Shown here piece after piece: positions 45,343 through 53,270 of a DNA stretch of 64,000 bases. Positions within the stretch are counted from its first letter, which is position 1, and every line of letters begins with the position of its first letter. Under the pieces are notes generated by a model. It was given only the letters and a program-made list of their open reading frames with translations, was not told the DNA's origin and ran no database searches. The position numbers and the translations under genes are program-made. The DNA is from Vallitalea longa (GTDB taxonomy: Bacteria > Bacillota > Clostridia > Lachnospirales > Vallitaleaceae): NCBI RefSeq assembly GCF_027923465.1, contig NZ_BRLB01000002.1, positions 186,001-250,000 on the forward strand, written 5' to 3'.

Positions 45343-46485
45343 CTATCCCCATCTACTCCTAATAATCTCATAAGTTTCTTTTTCAGCCTCAAATATATTA
45401 TCTAAAGATGGATTTGATACGTTTTTATGCTCATCCATGGCATATTCTATTATGTCAGGAATCTCTAAGAAGCTTATTTTATTGTGTAAAAATTTATTTA
45501 CTGCCAACTCATTAGCCGCATTTAATACTGATAGTATTGAACCTTCTTCATTCAGTGCTTTATATGCCAGACCTAAACATCTGAATGTCTTAACATCAGG
45601 CTTTTCAAAAGTTAGCTTAGCAACTTGAAATATATCAAGTCTATCAATATTATTTTCTACACGTTTTGGATAATTAAGAGCATATTGTATTGGAATCCTC
45701 ATATCAGGGACACCCAATTGTGCTATTATACTACCATCATTATATTCCACCATAGAATGAATTATACTTTGTGGATGTACAACAACCTCTATTTGATTTG
45801 GTGTAACATCAAAAAGCCACTTTGCTTCTATTACTTCTAGTCCTTTATTCATAAGTGTAGCTGAATCTACAGTAATCTTGGGACCCATTGACCAATTAGG
45901 ATGATTTAGTGCTTGATCTATTGATATATCTTCTAATTTCTCTTTACTTTTACCTCTAAAAGGTCCTCCAGAAGCTGTTAATAGAATTTTACTAACTTCT
46001 TTCTTATTCTCTCCCTTTAGACATTGAAATATAGCAGAATGTTCACTATCTACAGGAAAAATATTAACCTTATATTTCTTTACTAAATCCCTTATTATTG
46101 AACCAGCAGTCACTAAAGTTTCTTTATTAGCTAAAGCTATATCCTTAGAAGCCTTTATAGCTGCTACTGTAGGTCTAATACCTATCATTCCTACTACAGC
46201 TGTAACTACAATATCAACCTCTGACAAAGTAGCAACTGCAATAAGACCTTCCATTCCACTTAATACTTCCACTTTAGAATTAACTCTACTTTTCAGAATA
46301 CGTGCTTTTTTTTCATCCATCACTGCTACAACTCTTGGTTTAACAATTTTTATCTGATTCTCAAGTAAATCTATATTTGTATTAGCTGTAAGTCCTATAA
46401 CATTAATATTATCTAACCTACCTACAATATCAATGGTTTGCCTTCCTATTGAACCAGTCGAACCTAAAATAGATATATTCTTCAA
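45343..46485 (-). CDS. dxr: 1-deoxy-D-xylulose 5-phosphate reductoisomerase
   Basis: About 380 aa. It converts DXP to MEP using NADPH. Motifs: NISILGSTGSIGRQTIDIV (NADPH site), DIALANKETLVTAG, PVDSEHSAIFQCLKG (metal acids Asp and Glu, with Ser and His), LLTASGGPFRG, HPNWSMGPKITVDSATLMNKGLEVIEA and YNDGSIIAQLGVPDMRIPIQYAL. I chose the TTG start at 46485, which has GAGGAGAAC 6 nt upstream; the longer TTG at 46503 has no proper box. It lies in the uppS-cdsA-dxr-rseP-ispG order of Firmicutes. Confidence 0.96.
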   Translation of the reverse strand: MKNISILGSTGSIGRQTIDIVGRLDNINVIGLTANTNIDLLENQIKIVKPRVVAVMDEKKARILKSRVNSKVEVLSGMEGLIAVATLSEVDIVVTAVVGMIGIRPTVAAIKASKDIALANKETLVTAGSIIRDLVKKYKVNIFPVDSEHSAIFQCLKGENKKEVSKILLTASGGPFRGKSKEKLEDISIDQALNHPNWSMGPKITVDSATLMNKGLEVIEAKWLFDVTPNQIEVVVHPQSIIHSMVEYNDGSIIAQLGVPDMRIPIQYALNYPKRVENNIDRLDIFQVAKLTFEKPDVKTFRCLGLAYKALNEEGSILSVLNAANELAVNKFLHNKISFLEIPDIIEYAMDEHKNVSNPSLDNIFEAEKETYEIIRSRWG

Positions 46486-46603
46486 TTTGTTCTCCTCTTC
46501 CAAACACCACTATTTAATTTTATATATAAAATATATATTTATTAGTATAACTAATTATATCAAATAAGTAAAATAAAATTATGTTCAACATCAATTTTAA
46601 CCA

Positions 46604-47407
46604 TTATATAATAAAAAACCTTAAAATATAATAAACAAATGGAGCTGTAAATATAATACTATCAAGCCTATCTAAAATACCTCCATGACCTGGCATTATG
46701 GTACCAAAATCTTTTATATTATTCTGTCTTTTCATTGCTGAAGCAGCCAAATCACCTATTTGTGATAATATAGACCCCACTCCACCAATAAGTGCAAAAG
46801 TAATAAGATTCATAGGATCTGATAATTTTTCTAAGTTAAGTAGAATAACACCATATATGATACAAAGTACAATAGCTCCAACAATACCACCTATAGAACC
46901 TTCAATACTTTTTTTAGGGCTCAATTTTTCAGCCAACCTATGTTTTCCGAAATTGACACCTACAAAATAAGCTACAGTATCACTTCCAAAAGCAGCAATA
47001 AATATTAGCCATATTGACCAAGCACCATATATTTCATTACTTCTTACTAACAAAATATGGGATAAAAGATAGACCACATAGAAAAATCCTATGAAAACAT
47101 TCATAATCTCTTTTAGATCATTTTTTGGATAAAACAAAACATAACTAATCAATAATATCAAAAAGAATATACCATAAAATTCTTGTAGATACGTACTTTT
47201 ATCAAATACTAAAAGCAAATAATATGCAAGAGTAGCAACATAACCTACTACTTTAAGTTGTAACCTAACTCTATAAGCCCTATAAAATTCAAAAAGTCCT
47301 ATTAATGAAACTAAAAATAATATTAAAACTAATATCTTACCACCATAAATTAAAGGAACTAACAATATAGGCAATGCAATTATTGAAGATATAACTCTTG
47401 TTTTCAT
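46604..47407 (-). CDS. cdsA: Phosphatidate cytidylyltransferase
   Basis: About 267 aa with about eight membrane helices. It activates phosphatidic acid with CTP to CDP-diacylglycerol for phospholipid synthesis. The C-terminal CDS signature is in VGSILSQIGDLAASAMKRQNNIKDFGTIMPGHGGILDRLDSIIF. The earlier FGSDTVAYFVGVNFGKHRLAEKLSPKKSIEGSIGG carries the conserved metal-binding Asp residues. The start at 47407 follows AAGGAGGAATGGGT, while a reading from 47458 would overlap uppS. The gene is 16 nt behind uppS. Confidence 0.95.
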   Translation of the reverse strand: MKTRVISSIIALPILLVPLIYGGKILVLILFLVSLIGLFEFYRAYRVRLQLKVVGYVATLAYYLLLVFDKSTYLQEFYGIFFLILLISYVLFYPKNDLKEIMNVFIGFFYVVYLLSHILLVRSNEIYGAWSIWLIFIAAFGSDTVAYFVGVNFGKHRLAEKLSPKKSIEGSIGGIVGAIVLCIIYGVILLNLEKLSDPMNLITFALIGGVGSILSQIGDLAASAMKRQNNIKDFGTIMPGHGGILDRLDSIIFTAPFVYYILRFFII

Positions 47408-47423
47408 ATACCCATTCCTCCTT

Positions 47424-48149
47424 TTATCTTTCTTTAACTTTACCATACCTTCTATCAATATTACTATAGTATTCTATAGCACCTTCTAAATCTTCTATAG
47501 TAAAATCAGGCCAATGTTTTTGGACAAAATAAAATTCAGTATAAGCTAACTGCCAAAGTAGGAAGTTGCTCAATCTCATTTCTCCACTTGTCCTAATTAA
47601 TAAATCTGGATCAGGTATGTCTTTCGTGTCAAGATATTCTTCTATAAGATCTTGGTTAATAGAATTTATATTAATTTTATTATTTTCAATATCACAAACT
47701 ATCTTTTTTGTCATTCTAACAATCTCATCTCGGCCACCATAATTTAAAGCAATTTGTAGTCGTAATCCAGTATTGTTTTTTGACCCTTCTTCTAATCTAT
47801 CAATACTTGTTATAATATCCTTATCAAGTCCAGTTTTATCACCTATGACTCTTACCTTTATATTATCCCTACTAGCATTTTTTAAACTTGTTTTTAAATA
47901 TTGTCTTAATAAATTCATTAAATTATTTATTTCATCTATGGGTCTAGCCCAATTTTCAGTAGAAAAAGCATATGCGGTTATATATTCTATACCTATATCA
48001 TATGCCTGTTTACATATTGTTTCTAAAGTTTTAGAACCTTGTCTATGACCCGCTTGTCTTTTTTTGCCTCTTGATTTTGCCCATCTACCATTTCCGTCCA
48101 TTATTATTGCCACATGTCTTGGAACATTACGATTATTTTCTGTTTTCAT
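47424..48149 (-). CDS. uppS: Undecaprenyl (isoprenyl) diphosphate synthase
   Basis: About 241 aa. It makes the C55 lipid carrier for cell wall synthesis from FPP and IPP. The motifs are HVAIIMDGNGRWAKSRGKKRQAGHRQG (catalytic Asp), ITAYAFSTENWARP, LQIALNYGGRDEI and PDLLIRTSGEMRLSNFLLWQLAYTEFYF. I start at ATG 48149 (MKTENNRN), with AAAGGAATTGTTTTT upstream; an ATG at 48167 is also possible. Between frr and uppS lies a GC-rich terminator (48216-48232). Confidence 0.96.
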   Translation of the reverse strand: MKTENNRNVPRHVAIIMDGNGRWAKSRGKKRQAGHRQGSKTLETICKQAYDIGIEYITAYAFSTENWARPIDEINNLMNLLRQYLKTSLKNASRDNIKVRVIGDKTGLDKDIITSIDRLEEGSKNNTGLRLQIALNYGGRDEIVRMTKKIVCDIENNKININSINQDLIEEYLDTKDIPDPDLLIRTSGEMRLSNFLLWQLAYTEFYFVQKHWPDFTIEDLEGAIEYYSNIDRRYGKVKER

Positions 48150-48211
48150 AAAAACAATTCCTTTCATCCTAAGAAATATTATATTATTATTCCTAATAAA
48201 GGATATTAAAA

Positions 48212-48233
48212 ACAACCCCTCATATAGAGGGGC
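48212..48233 (-). terminator. Terminator between frr and uppS
   Basis: On minus CCCCTC-TATAT-GAGGGG (48232-48216) is followed by TTGTTTTTAATA. It is a strong intrinsic terminator 15 nt behind the frr stop, so uppS-cdsA-dxr are either read through or served by another promoter. Confidence 0.85.
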
Positions 48234-48246
48234 AAATATAAACAAT

Positions 48247-48801
48247 CTATACTGTTAGTATTTCTTTAGTCTTGTTGTCTACATGTACATCTATTTCTTT
48301 TATATATTTATCAGTTAATTTTTGCATATCTTTTTCATAATCTTTCAAATCATCTTCTGTTATTTCATGGTTTTTTTCTGCTTTTTTAAAATGATCCAAC
48401 GCATCTCTTCTAATATTCCTAACGGCTACTTTAGCTTCTTCACCTTTTTTCTTAACGTCTTTTGTTAAAGATTTTCTTCTTTCTTCAGTAAGTTCAGGGA
48501 ATACTAATCGTATGATTTTACCATCATTATTAGGAGTAATTCCTACATCAGAAGCTAATATTGCTTTTTCAATTTCTTTCATCATACTAGCGTCCCATGG
48601 TTGTATTTGAATCATTCTAGGTTCAGGTATTGAAACATTACCAACTTGTTGTAATGGTGTAGATTGACCGTAATAATCAACTGTAACTCTATCCAATACA
48701 TGTGGATTAGCTCTACCCGCTCTTATTGAATTATAATCGTTATCTAACGCATTGATTGTCTTTTTCATTTTTTCTTCATACTTATTAATTTCTTGTAACA
48801 T
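48247..48801 (-). CDS. frr: Ribosome recycling factor
   Basis: 184 aa, the usual RRF length. Start at ATG 48801 with AGGAGGAGAAAAA upstream; a start at 48831 would precede that box. [45 protein letters not shown] is a complete N-terminus, with the [41 protein letters not shown] domain II region and [20 protein letters not shown] toward the end. It splits ribosomes after termination with EF-G. It follows pyrH and precedes a terminator. Confidence 0.97.
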   Translation of the reverse strand: MLQEINKYEEKMKKTINALDNDYNSIRAGRANPHVLDRVTVDYYGQSTPLQQVGNVSIPEPRMIQIQPWDASMMKEIEKAILASDVGITPNNDGKIIRLVFPELTEERRKSLTKDVKKKGEEAKVAVRNIRRDALDHFKKAEKNHEITEDDLKDYEKDMQKLTDKYIKEIDVHVDNKTKEILTV

Positions 48802-48869
48802 TTTTTCTCCTCCTATTATTTTCTTAGCCATACGATAAATAGCAGGAAATCAACTATTTGTTGTATAGC

Positions 48870-49574
48870 TTATATCGTAATGAATGTACCGCTAATGTTA
48901 TTTTCCATAGCATTTTTAATACTGTCTTCTTCAATCAAAGAAAATACTAGCATAGGCATATTTTGCTCCATACACATAATCGCAGATGTAAGATCAATTA
49001 CTTTCAGTCCTTTGGAAACAATATCCTTATAAGTCAATTTATCATATTTTTTAGCATTTATGTTCTCATTTGGGTCACTATCATACACACCGTCAACATT
49101 TTTAGCAAGTAATATAACATCACATTCTGTTTCAATAGCTCGTAGTGCAGCTGCTGTATCTGTTGAGAAATATGGATGTCCTGTGCCTCCTGCAAATAGA
49201 ACTACTTCATTATTTGTTAAACGCTCTATTGCTTTATCTTTAGAAAATTCTTCTGTTGTAGTTCCAATTTTAAAAGGTGTCTGGACAACACTTTTTAACC
49301 CTATGGTTCTTAAAATTTCTGCCATATATAGCGAATTCATAACTGTAGCCATCATACCTATTTGGTCTGATTTGGTTCTATCCATATTCTGGCTAGTTCT
49401 TCCTCTCCAGAAGTTACCTCCACCAATTACTATAGCCACTTGAGTACCTTTTTCTACGATATCTTTTATTTGGTTTGCTACCATTAGTACTGTTTTTTCA
49501 TCAAATCCTACACCCTTTTCACCTGAAAGAGCTTCTCCGCTTAATTTTAGTAAAACTCTGCTATACTTTGACAT
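48870..49574 (-). CDS. pyrH: UMP kinase
   Basis: About 234 aa amino-acid-kinase-fold enzyme converting UMP to UDP. KYSRVLLKLSGEALSGEKGVGFDEK is the N-terminal nucleotide site, VAIVIGGGNFWRGRTS the glycine loop, DRTKSDQIGMMATVMNSLYMAEIL the UMP-binding part, and VVLFAGGTGHPYFSTDTAAALRAIE and LLAKNVDGVYDSDP the later signatures. The start at 49574 follows AGAGGTGTTATAT. It sits between tsf and frr as in other Firmicutes. Confidence 0.97.
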   Translation of the reverse strand: MSKYSRVLLKLSGEALSGEKGVGFDEKTVLMVANQIKDIVEKGTQVAIVIGGGNFWRGRTSQNMDRTKSDQIGMMATVMNSLYMAEILRTIGLKSVVQTPFKIGTTTEEFSKDKAIERLTNNEVVLFAGGTGHPYFSTDTAAALRAIETECDVILLAKNVDGVYDSDPNENINAKKYDKLTYKDIVSKGLKVIDLTSAIMCMEQNMPMLVFSLIEEDSIKNAMENNISGTFITI

Positions 49575-49647
49575 ATATAACACCTCTATCTATTAATTTA
49601 TCACAAACTAGTAATTTTTTCTAGTATAAATATCCATTTCTTAAAAA

Positions 49648-49670
49648 AAGGAAACACTAAGTGTTTCCTT
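49648..49670 (-). terminator. Terminator of tsf
   Basis: AAGGAAACAC and GTGTTTCCTT form a 10-bp stem with a 3-nt loop. On minus it is followed by TTTTTTT, and it lies between tsf and pyrH. Confidence 0.85.
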
Positions 49671-49701
49671 TTATTTAAATTACATATGAAAATCCATATA
49701 A

Positions 49702-50622
49702 TTATTGCATTTGCTTTGCAACTTCTTCAGCAAAATTTTCTTCTCTTTTTTCTAAACCTTCACCAGTTTCAAAACGAACATATTTCTTAACAGATAATTG
49801 AACACCAGTTTCTTTTGCTACTGAAGCGATATATTTAGAAACATTTAAATCGCCATCTTTTACATATGCTTGATCTAATAGACATATTTCTTTCATTTCT
49901 TTATTTAAACGACCGATAATCATTTTCTCAATTATATTATCAGGCTTATTTGGATTTTCGTTCTTAGCTTGTTGCTTAAGAATTTCTTTCTCTTTTTCAA
50001 TATAATCAGCATCTACTTGATCTCTAGAAATGTATTTAGGTGATACAGCTGCAACTTGCATTGCTATATTTCTAGCACATTCAATTGTTGCATCATTAGC
50101 TTCCCCTACCATTTCTACAAGAACACCGATTTTTCCACCACCATGAATATAAGAAGCTACAAAACTTCCATCTGCTTCGATTTTTTCAAATCTTCTGATG
50201 TTCATGTTTTCACCAATAACTGCTATTTGCTCTGTTAAAGCATCTTTAACGGTTTTACTTTCATCTTTAACCCAAGCATCATTTAAGAATCCTTCAATAT
50301 CATTAGCTTTTGTATTTGCTGCTGCTGTAGCAACATCTGCAACATAACCTTTAAAAGTATCATTTTTAGCAACAAAATCAGTCTCACTGTTTACTTCTAC
50401 GATTGAAGCAACTTTGTTATCATCTGAAATATATGTTGCAACTAATCCTTCTGCTGCAATTCTTCCAGCTTTTTTAGCTGCTTTTGCTAATCCTTTTTCT
50501 CTCAAGAATTCAACAGCTTTTTCCATGTCTTCATTATTTTCTACTAGTGCTTTTTTGCAATCCATCATACCAGCACCAGTTCTTTCTCTTAACTCTTTTA
50601 CCATACTAGCAGTTACTGCCAT
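49702..50622 (-). CDS. tsf: Elongation factor Ts
   Basis: About 306 aa. It exchanges GDP for GTP on EF-Tu. MAVTASMVKELRERTGAGMMDCKKALVENNEDMEKAVEFLREKGLAKAAKKAGRIAAEG is the UBA-like N-terminal domain with the Tu-contacting TGAGMMDCKKAL motif. SIVEVNSETDFVAKNDTFKGYV and VLVEMVGEAND are EF-Ts core motifs. The start at 50622 has GGAGGGTGTAAAC; a longer reading from 50643 lies before it. It is flanked by its own terminator (49648-49670) and by that of rpsB (50771-50805). Confidence 0.97.
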   Translation of the reverse strand: MAVTASMVKELRERTGAGMMDCKKALVENNEDMEKAVEFLREKGLAKAAKKAGRIAAEGLVATYISDDNKVASIVEVNSETDFVAKNDTFKGYVADVATAAANTKANDIEGFLNDAWVKDESKTVKDALTEQIAVIGENMNIRRFEKIEADGSFVASYIHGGGKIGVLVEMVGEANDATIECARNIAMQVAAVSPKYISRDQVDADYIEKEKEILKQQAKNENPNKPDNIIEKMIIGRLNKEMKEICLLDQAYVKDGDLNVSKYIASVAKETGVQLSVKKYVRFETGEGLEKREENFAEEVAKQMQ

Positions 50623-50770
50623 GTTTACACCCTCCATATTCATTTTTATATCGTACTTAATTAATACTTTAATTCATTAGTAATATTTATTATATATCAT
50701 AGCTACATATTGTTTATTAGTAATTATTAACATTATAATCTCAATCAATACATATTTCAGAATATACAAT

Positions 50771-50805
50771 AAATGCTTCAACCATAGTAGCTGGTTGAAG
50801 CATTT
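50771..50805 (-). terminator. Terminator of rpsB
   Basis: AAATGCTTCAACCA and TGGTTGAAGCATTT form a perfect 14-bp stem with a 7-nt loop. On minus it is followed by ATTGTATATT. It lies 10 nt after the rpsB stop and could serve as an attenuator for tsf. Confidence 0.8.
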
Positions 50806-50814
50806 TTATAATTA

Positions 50815-51549
50815 CTATTTAGCCTTTGCTTCTGCTTCTTTTGCAGCTTCTTCTATATTATCTTGTGCACCTTGGTTAGCTTCAATAACAGCATCTGCCA
50901 TCTTAGAAACGATTAATTTGACTGCTCTAATAGCATCATCATTACCAGGGATTACATAATCAACTTCTTCTGGATCACAGTTTGTATCTACAATTGATAC
51001 AATAGGTATTCCTAAAATATGAGCTTCTTGAATAGCAATCTTTTCTTTTCTTGGATCTACTATAAACATAATATCTGGAATATCTTTCATTTCCTTGATA
51101 CCGCCAAGATTCTTTTCGAGTTTTTCCATTTCATGTTTTAACTTAATTACTTCTTTTTTTGGTAATAAATCAAAAGTACCGTCTTCTTGCATTCTCTCTA
51201 AGTTCTTAAGTCTTCCGATTCTAGTTTGGATTGTTTTAAAGTTTGTTAACATTCCACCTAACCATCTTTGGTTAACATAGAACATTCCACAACGTTCTGA
51301 TTCTAATTTGATTGCATCTTGAGCTTGTTTTTTAGTACCAACGAATAATACATTACCACCATCTGCTACTGCTTCTTTAATAGCATTGTATGCATCGTCT
51401 ACTTTACCTACAGTTTTTTGTAAATCGATGATGTAAATTCCATTTCTCTCAGTATAAATATACTCAGCCATTTTTGGATTCCATCTTCTTGTTTGATGTC
51501 CAAAATGAACACCTGCTTCTAACAATTGTTTCATTGAAATAACGCTCAT
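50815..51549 (-). CDS. rpsB: 30S ribosomal protein S2
   Basis: 244 aa. [46 protein letters not shown] is the S2 N-terminus, with [32 protein letters not shown] and [32 protein letters not shown] as later signatures. A coiled, acidic tail ends at [21 protein letters not shown] box precedes the ATG. It is driven by its own promoter (51658-51686) with a structured leader. S2 often represses its own operon in other bacteria. Confidence 0.98.
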   Translation of the reverse strand: MSVISMKQLLEAGVHFGHQTRRWNPKMAEYIYTERNGIYIIDLQKTVGKVDDAYNAIKEAVADGGNVLFVGTKKQAQDAIKLESERCGMFYVNQRWLGGMLTNFKTIQTRIGRLKNLERMQEDGTFDLLPKKEVIKLKHEMEKLEKNLGGIKEMKDIPDIMFIVDPRKEKIAIQEAHILGIPIVSIVDTNCDPEEVDYVIPGNDDAIRAVKLIVSKMADAVIEANQGAQDNIEEAAKEAEAKAK

Positions 51550-51594
51550 GTTATACCTCCATAATTTTGGTTTTTTTCTTCCGCATTCTTCAAC

Positions 51595-51650
51595 TTTTTA
51601 GAATACCGTATAAGGCACCTTTCTAAAAATCTGAATACGTGTTTTTTCAC
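51595..51650 (-). promoter_or_regulatory. Structured rpsB leader RNA
   Basis: Between the promoter and rpsB, on minus, CGTGAAAAAACACG forms a hairpin. After it TTTTTAGAA (51629-51621) pairs with TTCTAAAAA (51603-51595) around a GGTGCCTTATACGGTA loop. GCAC near the start can also pair with GGTGC. Such a folded leader fits an S2-binding autoregulatory site. No named clostridial S2 leader family is assigned, so function is inference. Confidence 0.5.
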
Positions 51651-51657
51651 GAGTGCT

Positions 51658-51686
51658 AGTATATCATAATACCCAAAAATAATCAA
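51658..51686 (-). promoter_or_regulatory. Promoter of rpsB
   Basis: Minus strand: TTGATT (51686-51681), 17-nt spacer, TATACT (51663-51658). It sits at the end of the gene at 51688-52227, so transcription starts at about 51651, giving a leader of about 100 nt. Confidence 0.8.
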
Positions 51687-51687
51687 G

Positions 51688-52227
51688 CTAATTTGTAAAA
51701 ATTTTCATTACTTCTTCGTATGTACTATTGATTTTGAATTCATATGTTCCTATTTTAATCTTTCCAGCAATATTGTTAACCATCAAATATTTATCACATT
51801 CATCAATATCGTCAATAACTTCATTATCAAATAGTATTTTAGCTGCATCTCTTGAACTCATTCCATACTTGATTTGAATTTTTACTGTATCATTTTCATT
51901 ATTTTTTTCATCATTATAAGATTCTTTTCTATCTTGTTCATCTATCACTTTATTGTTATCGCTTTGCTTATTCTCTTCTTCGTTATCAACAGGAATTATC
52001 ATTCCTAATTTTTTAGCTTTTAATATTATTTCTTTATCAGTTAATTCTGTTTTAGATTGTTCATCTTCTACTACCATACCTAATTTTTGGGCTTTTGATA
52101 TTAAATCTTCATCGCTTATATTTTCGATAGCATTTTTATTAATATTTAAGCCAATGAAATAAAAAATAATGGTAGTAATTATTAAAGTAATACCTACACC
52201 TCTAAAAAAATATTTATGTTTGTTCAT
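51688..52227 (-). CDS. Membrane protein with C-terminal MltG-like segment, function unknown
   Basis: About 179 aa, starting at ATG 52227 with TGAGGTGCATA upstream. There is one N-terminal helix (GITLIITTIIFYFIGLNI). Two short similar repeats, ISKAQKLGMVVED (about 40-55) and ILKAKKLGMIIPV (about 65-80), come before an acidic Asn-rich linker. The last 60 residues (KIQIKYGMSSRDAAKILFDNEVIDDIDECDKYL...GKIKIGTYEFKINSTYEEVMKIFTN) resemble the LysM-like part of MltG/YceG transglycosylases but lack the catalytic region. It sits between a SwrB-like gene and rpsB in the motility cluster. A cell-wall-binding role is possible but unproven. Confidence 0.65.
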   Translation of the reverse strand: MNKHKYFFRGVGITLIITTIIFYFIGLNINKNAIENISDEDLISKAQKLGMVVEDEQSKTELTDKEIILKAKKLGMIIPVDNEEENKQSDNNKVIDEQDRKESYNDEKNNENDTVKIQIKYGMSSRDAAKILFDNEVIDDIDECDKYLMVNNIAGKIKIGTYEFKINSTYEEVMKIFTN

Positions 52228-52246
52228 TATGCACCTCATGAATCCA

Positions 52247-52798
52247 CTATTCTCTTGTTGTTCCTAATTCTAGAATCAATTTAACTTCACCTTTACCTAA
52301 AGCCATGATCTTGGCTATATCGGTTATTGAATATCCTTTTTTATGAAAATCGATTATCTTTTGATTCTTGTTTTCTACATTTTGAAAATCAAGAGCATAA
52401 TCTTCCTCTATTATTTCATCATCATTTTCTATTACTTCAATTTCATTTTTCTTTTTAATACTGTTAATGTTAGATAGTTTTTTAATGTTTTTTTCTTTTT
52501 CACATATAAGTTGGTATAAGAATAATAATTCTTTATGTTTATCATTTAATTCCTTTTTGATGAAACTAGAATAATCGTTTAGTTCTAGTATCTTATTACT
52601 TATTTCTTTCATTATTTCATCTTTATTCAGATCCATATTTTCAATATCTTTATTTTTAGAAATTAATTCTTCCATCAACTTTTTTTCTGTTTTGGTATCT
52701 TCAGACTTTTGAGTTTTGTCTTTTACCATAAAACTCAATACTATAAAAATGATACCAATTATAATGAATGCAATAACAATTATGTTTATATACTCCAT
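52247..52798 (-). CDS. SwrB-like membrane and coiled-coil protein with C-terminal HTH-like segment
   Basis: 183 aa. One N-terminal helix (YINIIVIAFIIIGIIFIVLSFMV) is followed by a charged coiled coil (about 30-115). The C-terminal stretch NQKIIDFHKKGYSITDIAKIMALGKGEVKLILELG has a helix-turn-helix-like (DUF6115/RNA polymerase sigma-like) pattern. In Bacillus subtilis the motility regulator SwrB, also a membrane and coiled-coil protein, lies between sigD and rpsB. Position and shape are similar, so a role in flagellar assembly or motility is likely but not proven. Sequence identity to SwrB cannot be judged without a search. AGAGGTAACTTGC precedes the ATG. Confidence 0.65.
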   Translation of the reverse strand: MEYINIIVIAFIIIGIIFIVLSFMVKDKTQKSEDTKTEKKLMEELISKNKDIENMDLNKDEIMKEISNKILELNDYSSFIKKELNDKHKELLFLYQLICEKEKNIKKLSNINSIKKKNEIEVIENDDEIIEEDYALDFQNVENKNQKIIDFHKKGYSITDIAKIMALGKGEVKLILELGTTRE

Positions 52799-52922
52799 GC
52801 AAGTTACCTCTTACCATTAAAATTTTATTTTTAATTACTCAATATTCCACTAGATATTTTATGCTTGTAAGCTAATTAAAAGGCTATGCAGAATAATATT
52901 ATAGTTGAGTTAATTGAGTTAA

Positions 52923-53240
52923 TCATATTCTAATATCTATTTTATTTCTTGTAATACTACGATGATTTTTATCTTTTTCGTTTTCTTTCTTATTATCTTT
53001 TTTCTTATTACTGTTTTGGTACTTGTTTTTACCTTTTTTCTTAGCATCCGGTCTAGAATAAGCTTTTTCGTTTTCACCTGACTTAACGACATTTTTAGTT
53101 TCATTTTTAACGTTAGCATTTATAGTTTGAGAAATATTTTGTTGATTGATATTTGACTTCTGTTGGTCAAGATGTTTGATACTAGCAACTTCTTGGGTCT
53201 TAGGTAACATCACTTGCATGTCTAGAGGTCTTATTGACAT
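52923..53240 (-). CDS. Small charged protein of the motility operon, function unknown
   Basis: 105 aa. It begins MSIRPLDMQVMLPKTQEVASIKHLDQQK and ends in a stretch rich in Lys and Asn (DAKKKGKNKYQNSNKKKDNKKENEK). It is highly basic, with no membrane segment and no known domain that I recognise. The strong start (AGGAGGTAATTCT) supports a real gene. It is located 30 nt behind the FapA gene and ahead of the SwrB-like gene. A cytoplasmic role in the motility cluster is all the context offers. Confidence 0.6.
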   Translation of the reverse strand: MSIRPLDMQVMLPKTQEVASIKHLDQQKSNINQQNISQTINANVKNETKNVVKSGENEKAYSRPDAKKKGKNKYQNSNKKKDNKKENEKDKNHRSITRNKIDIRI

Positions 53241-53270
53241 AGAATTACCTCCTTATTATCTTTTTATTTG

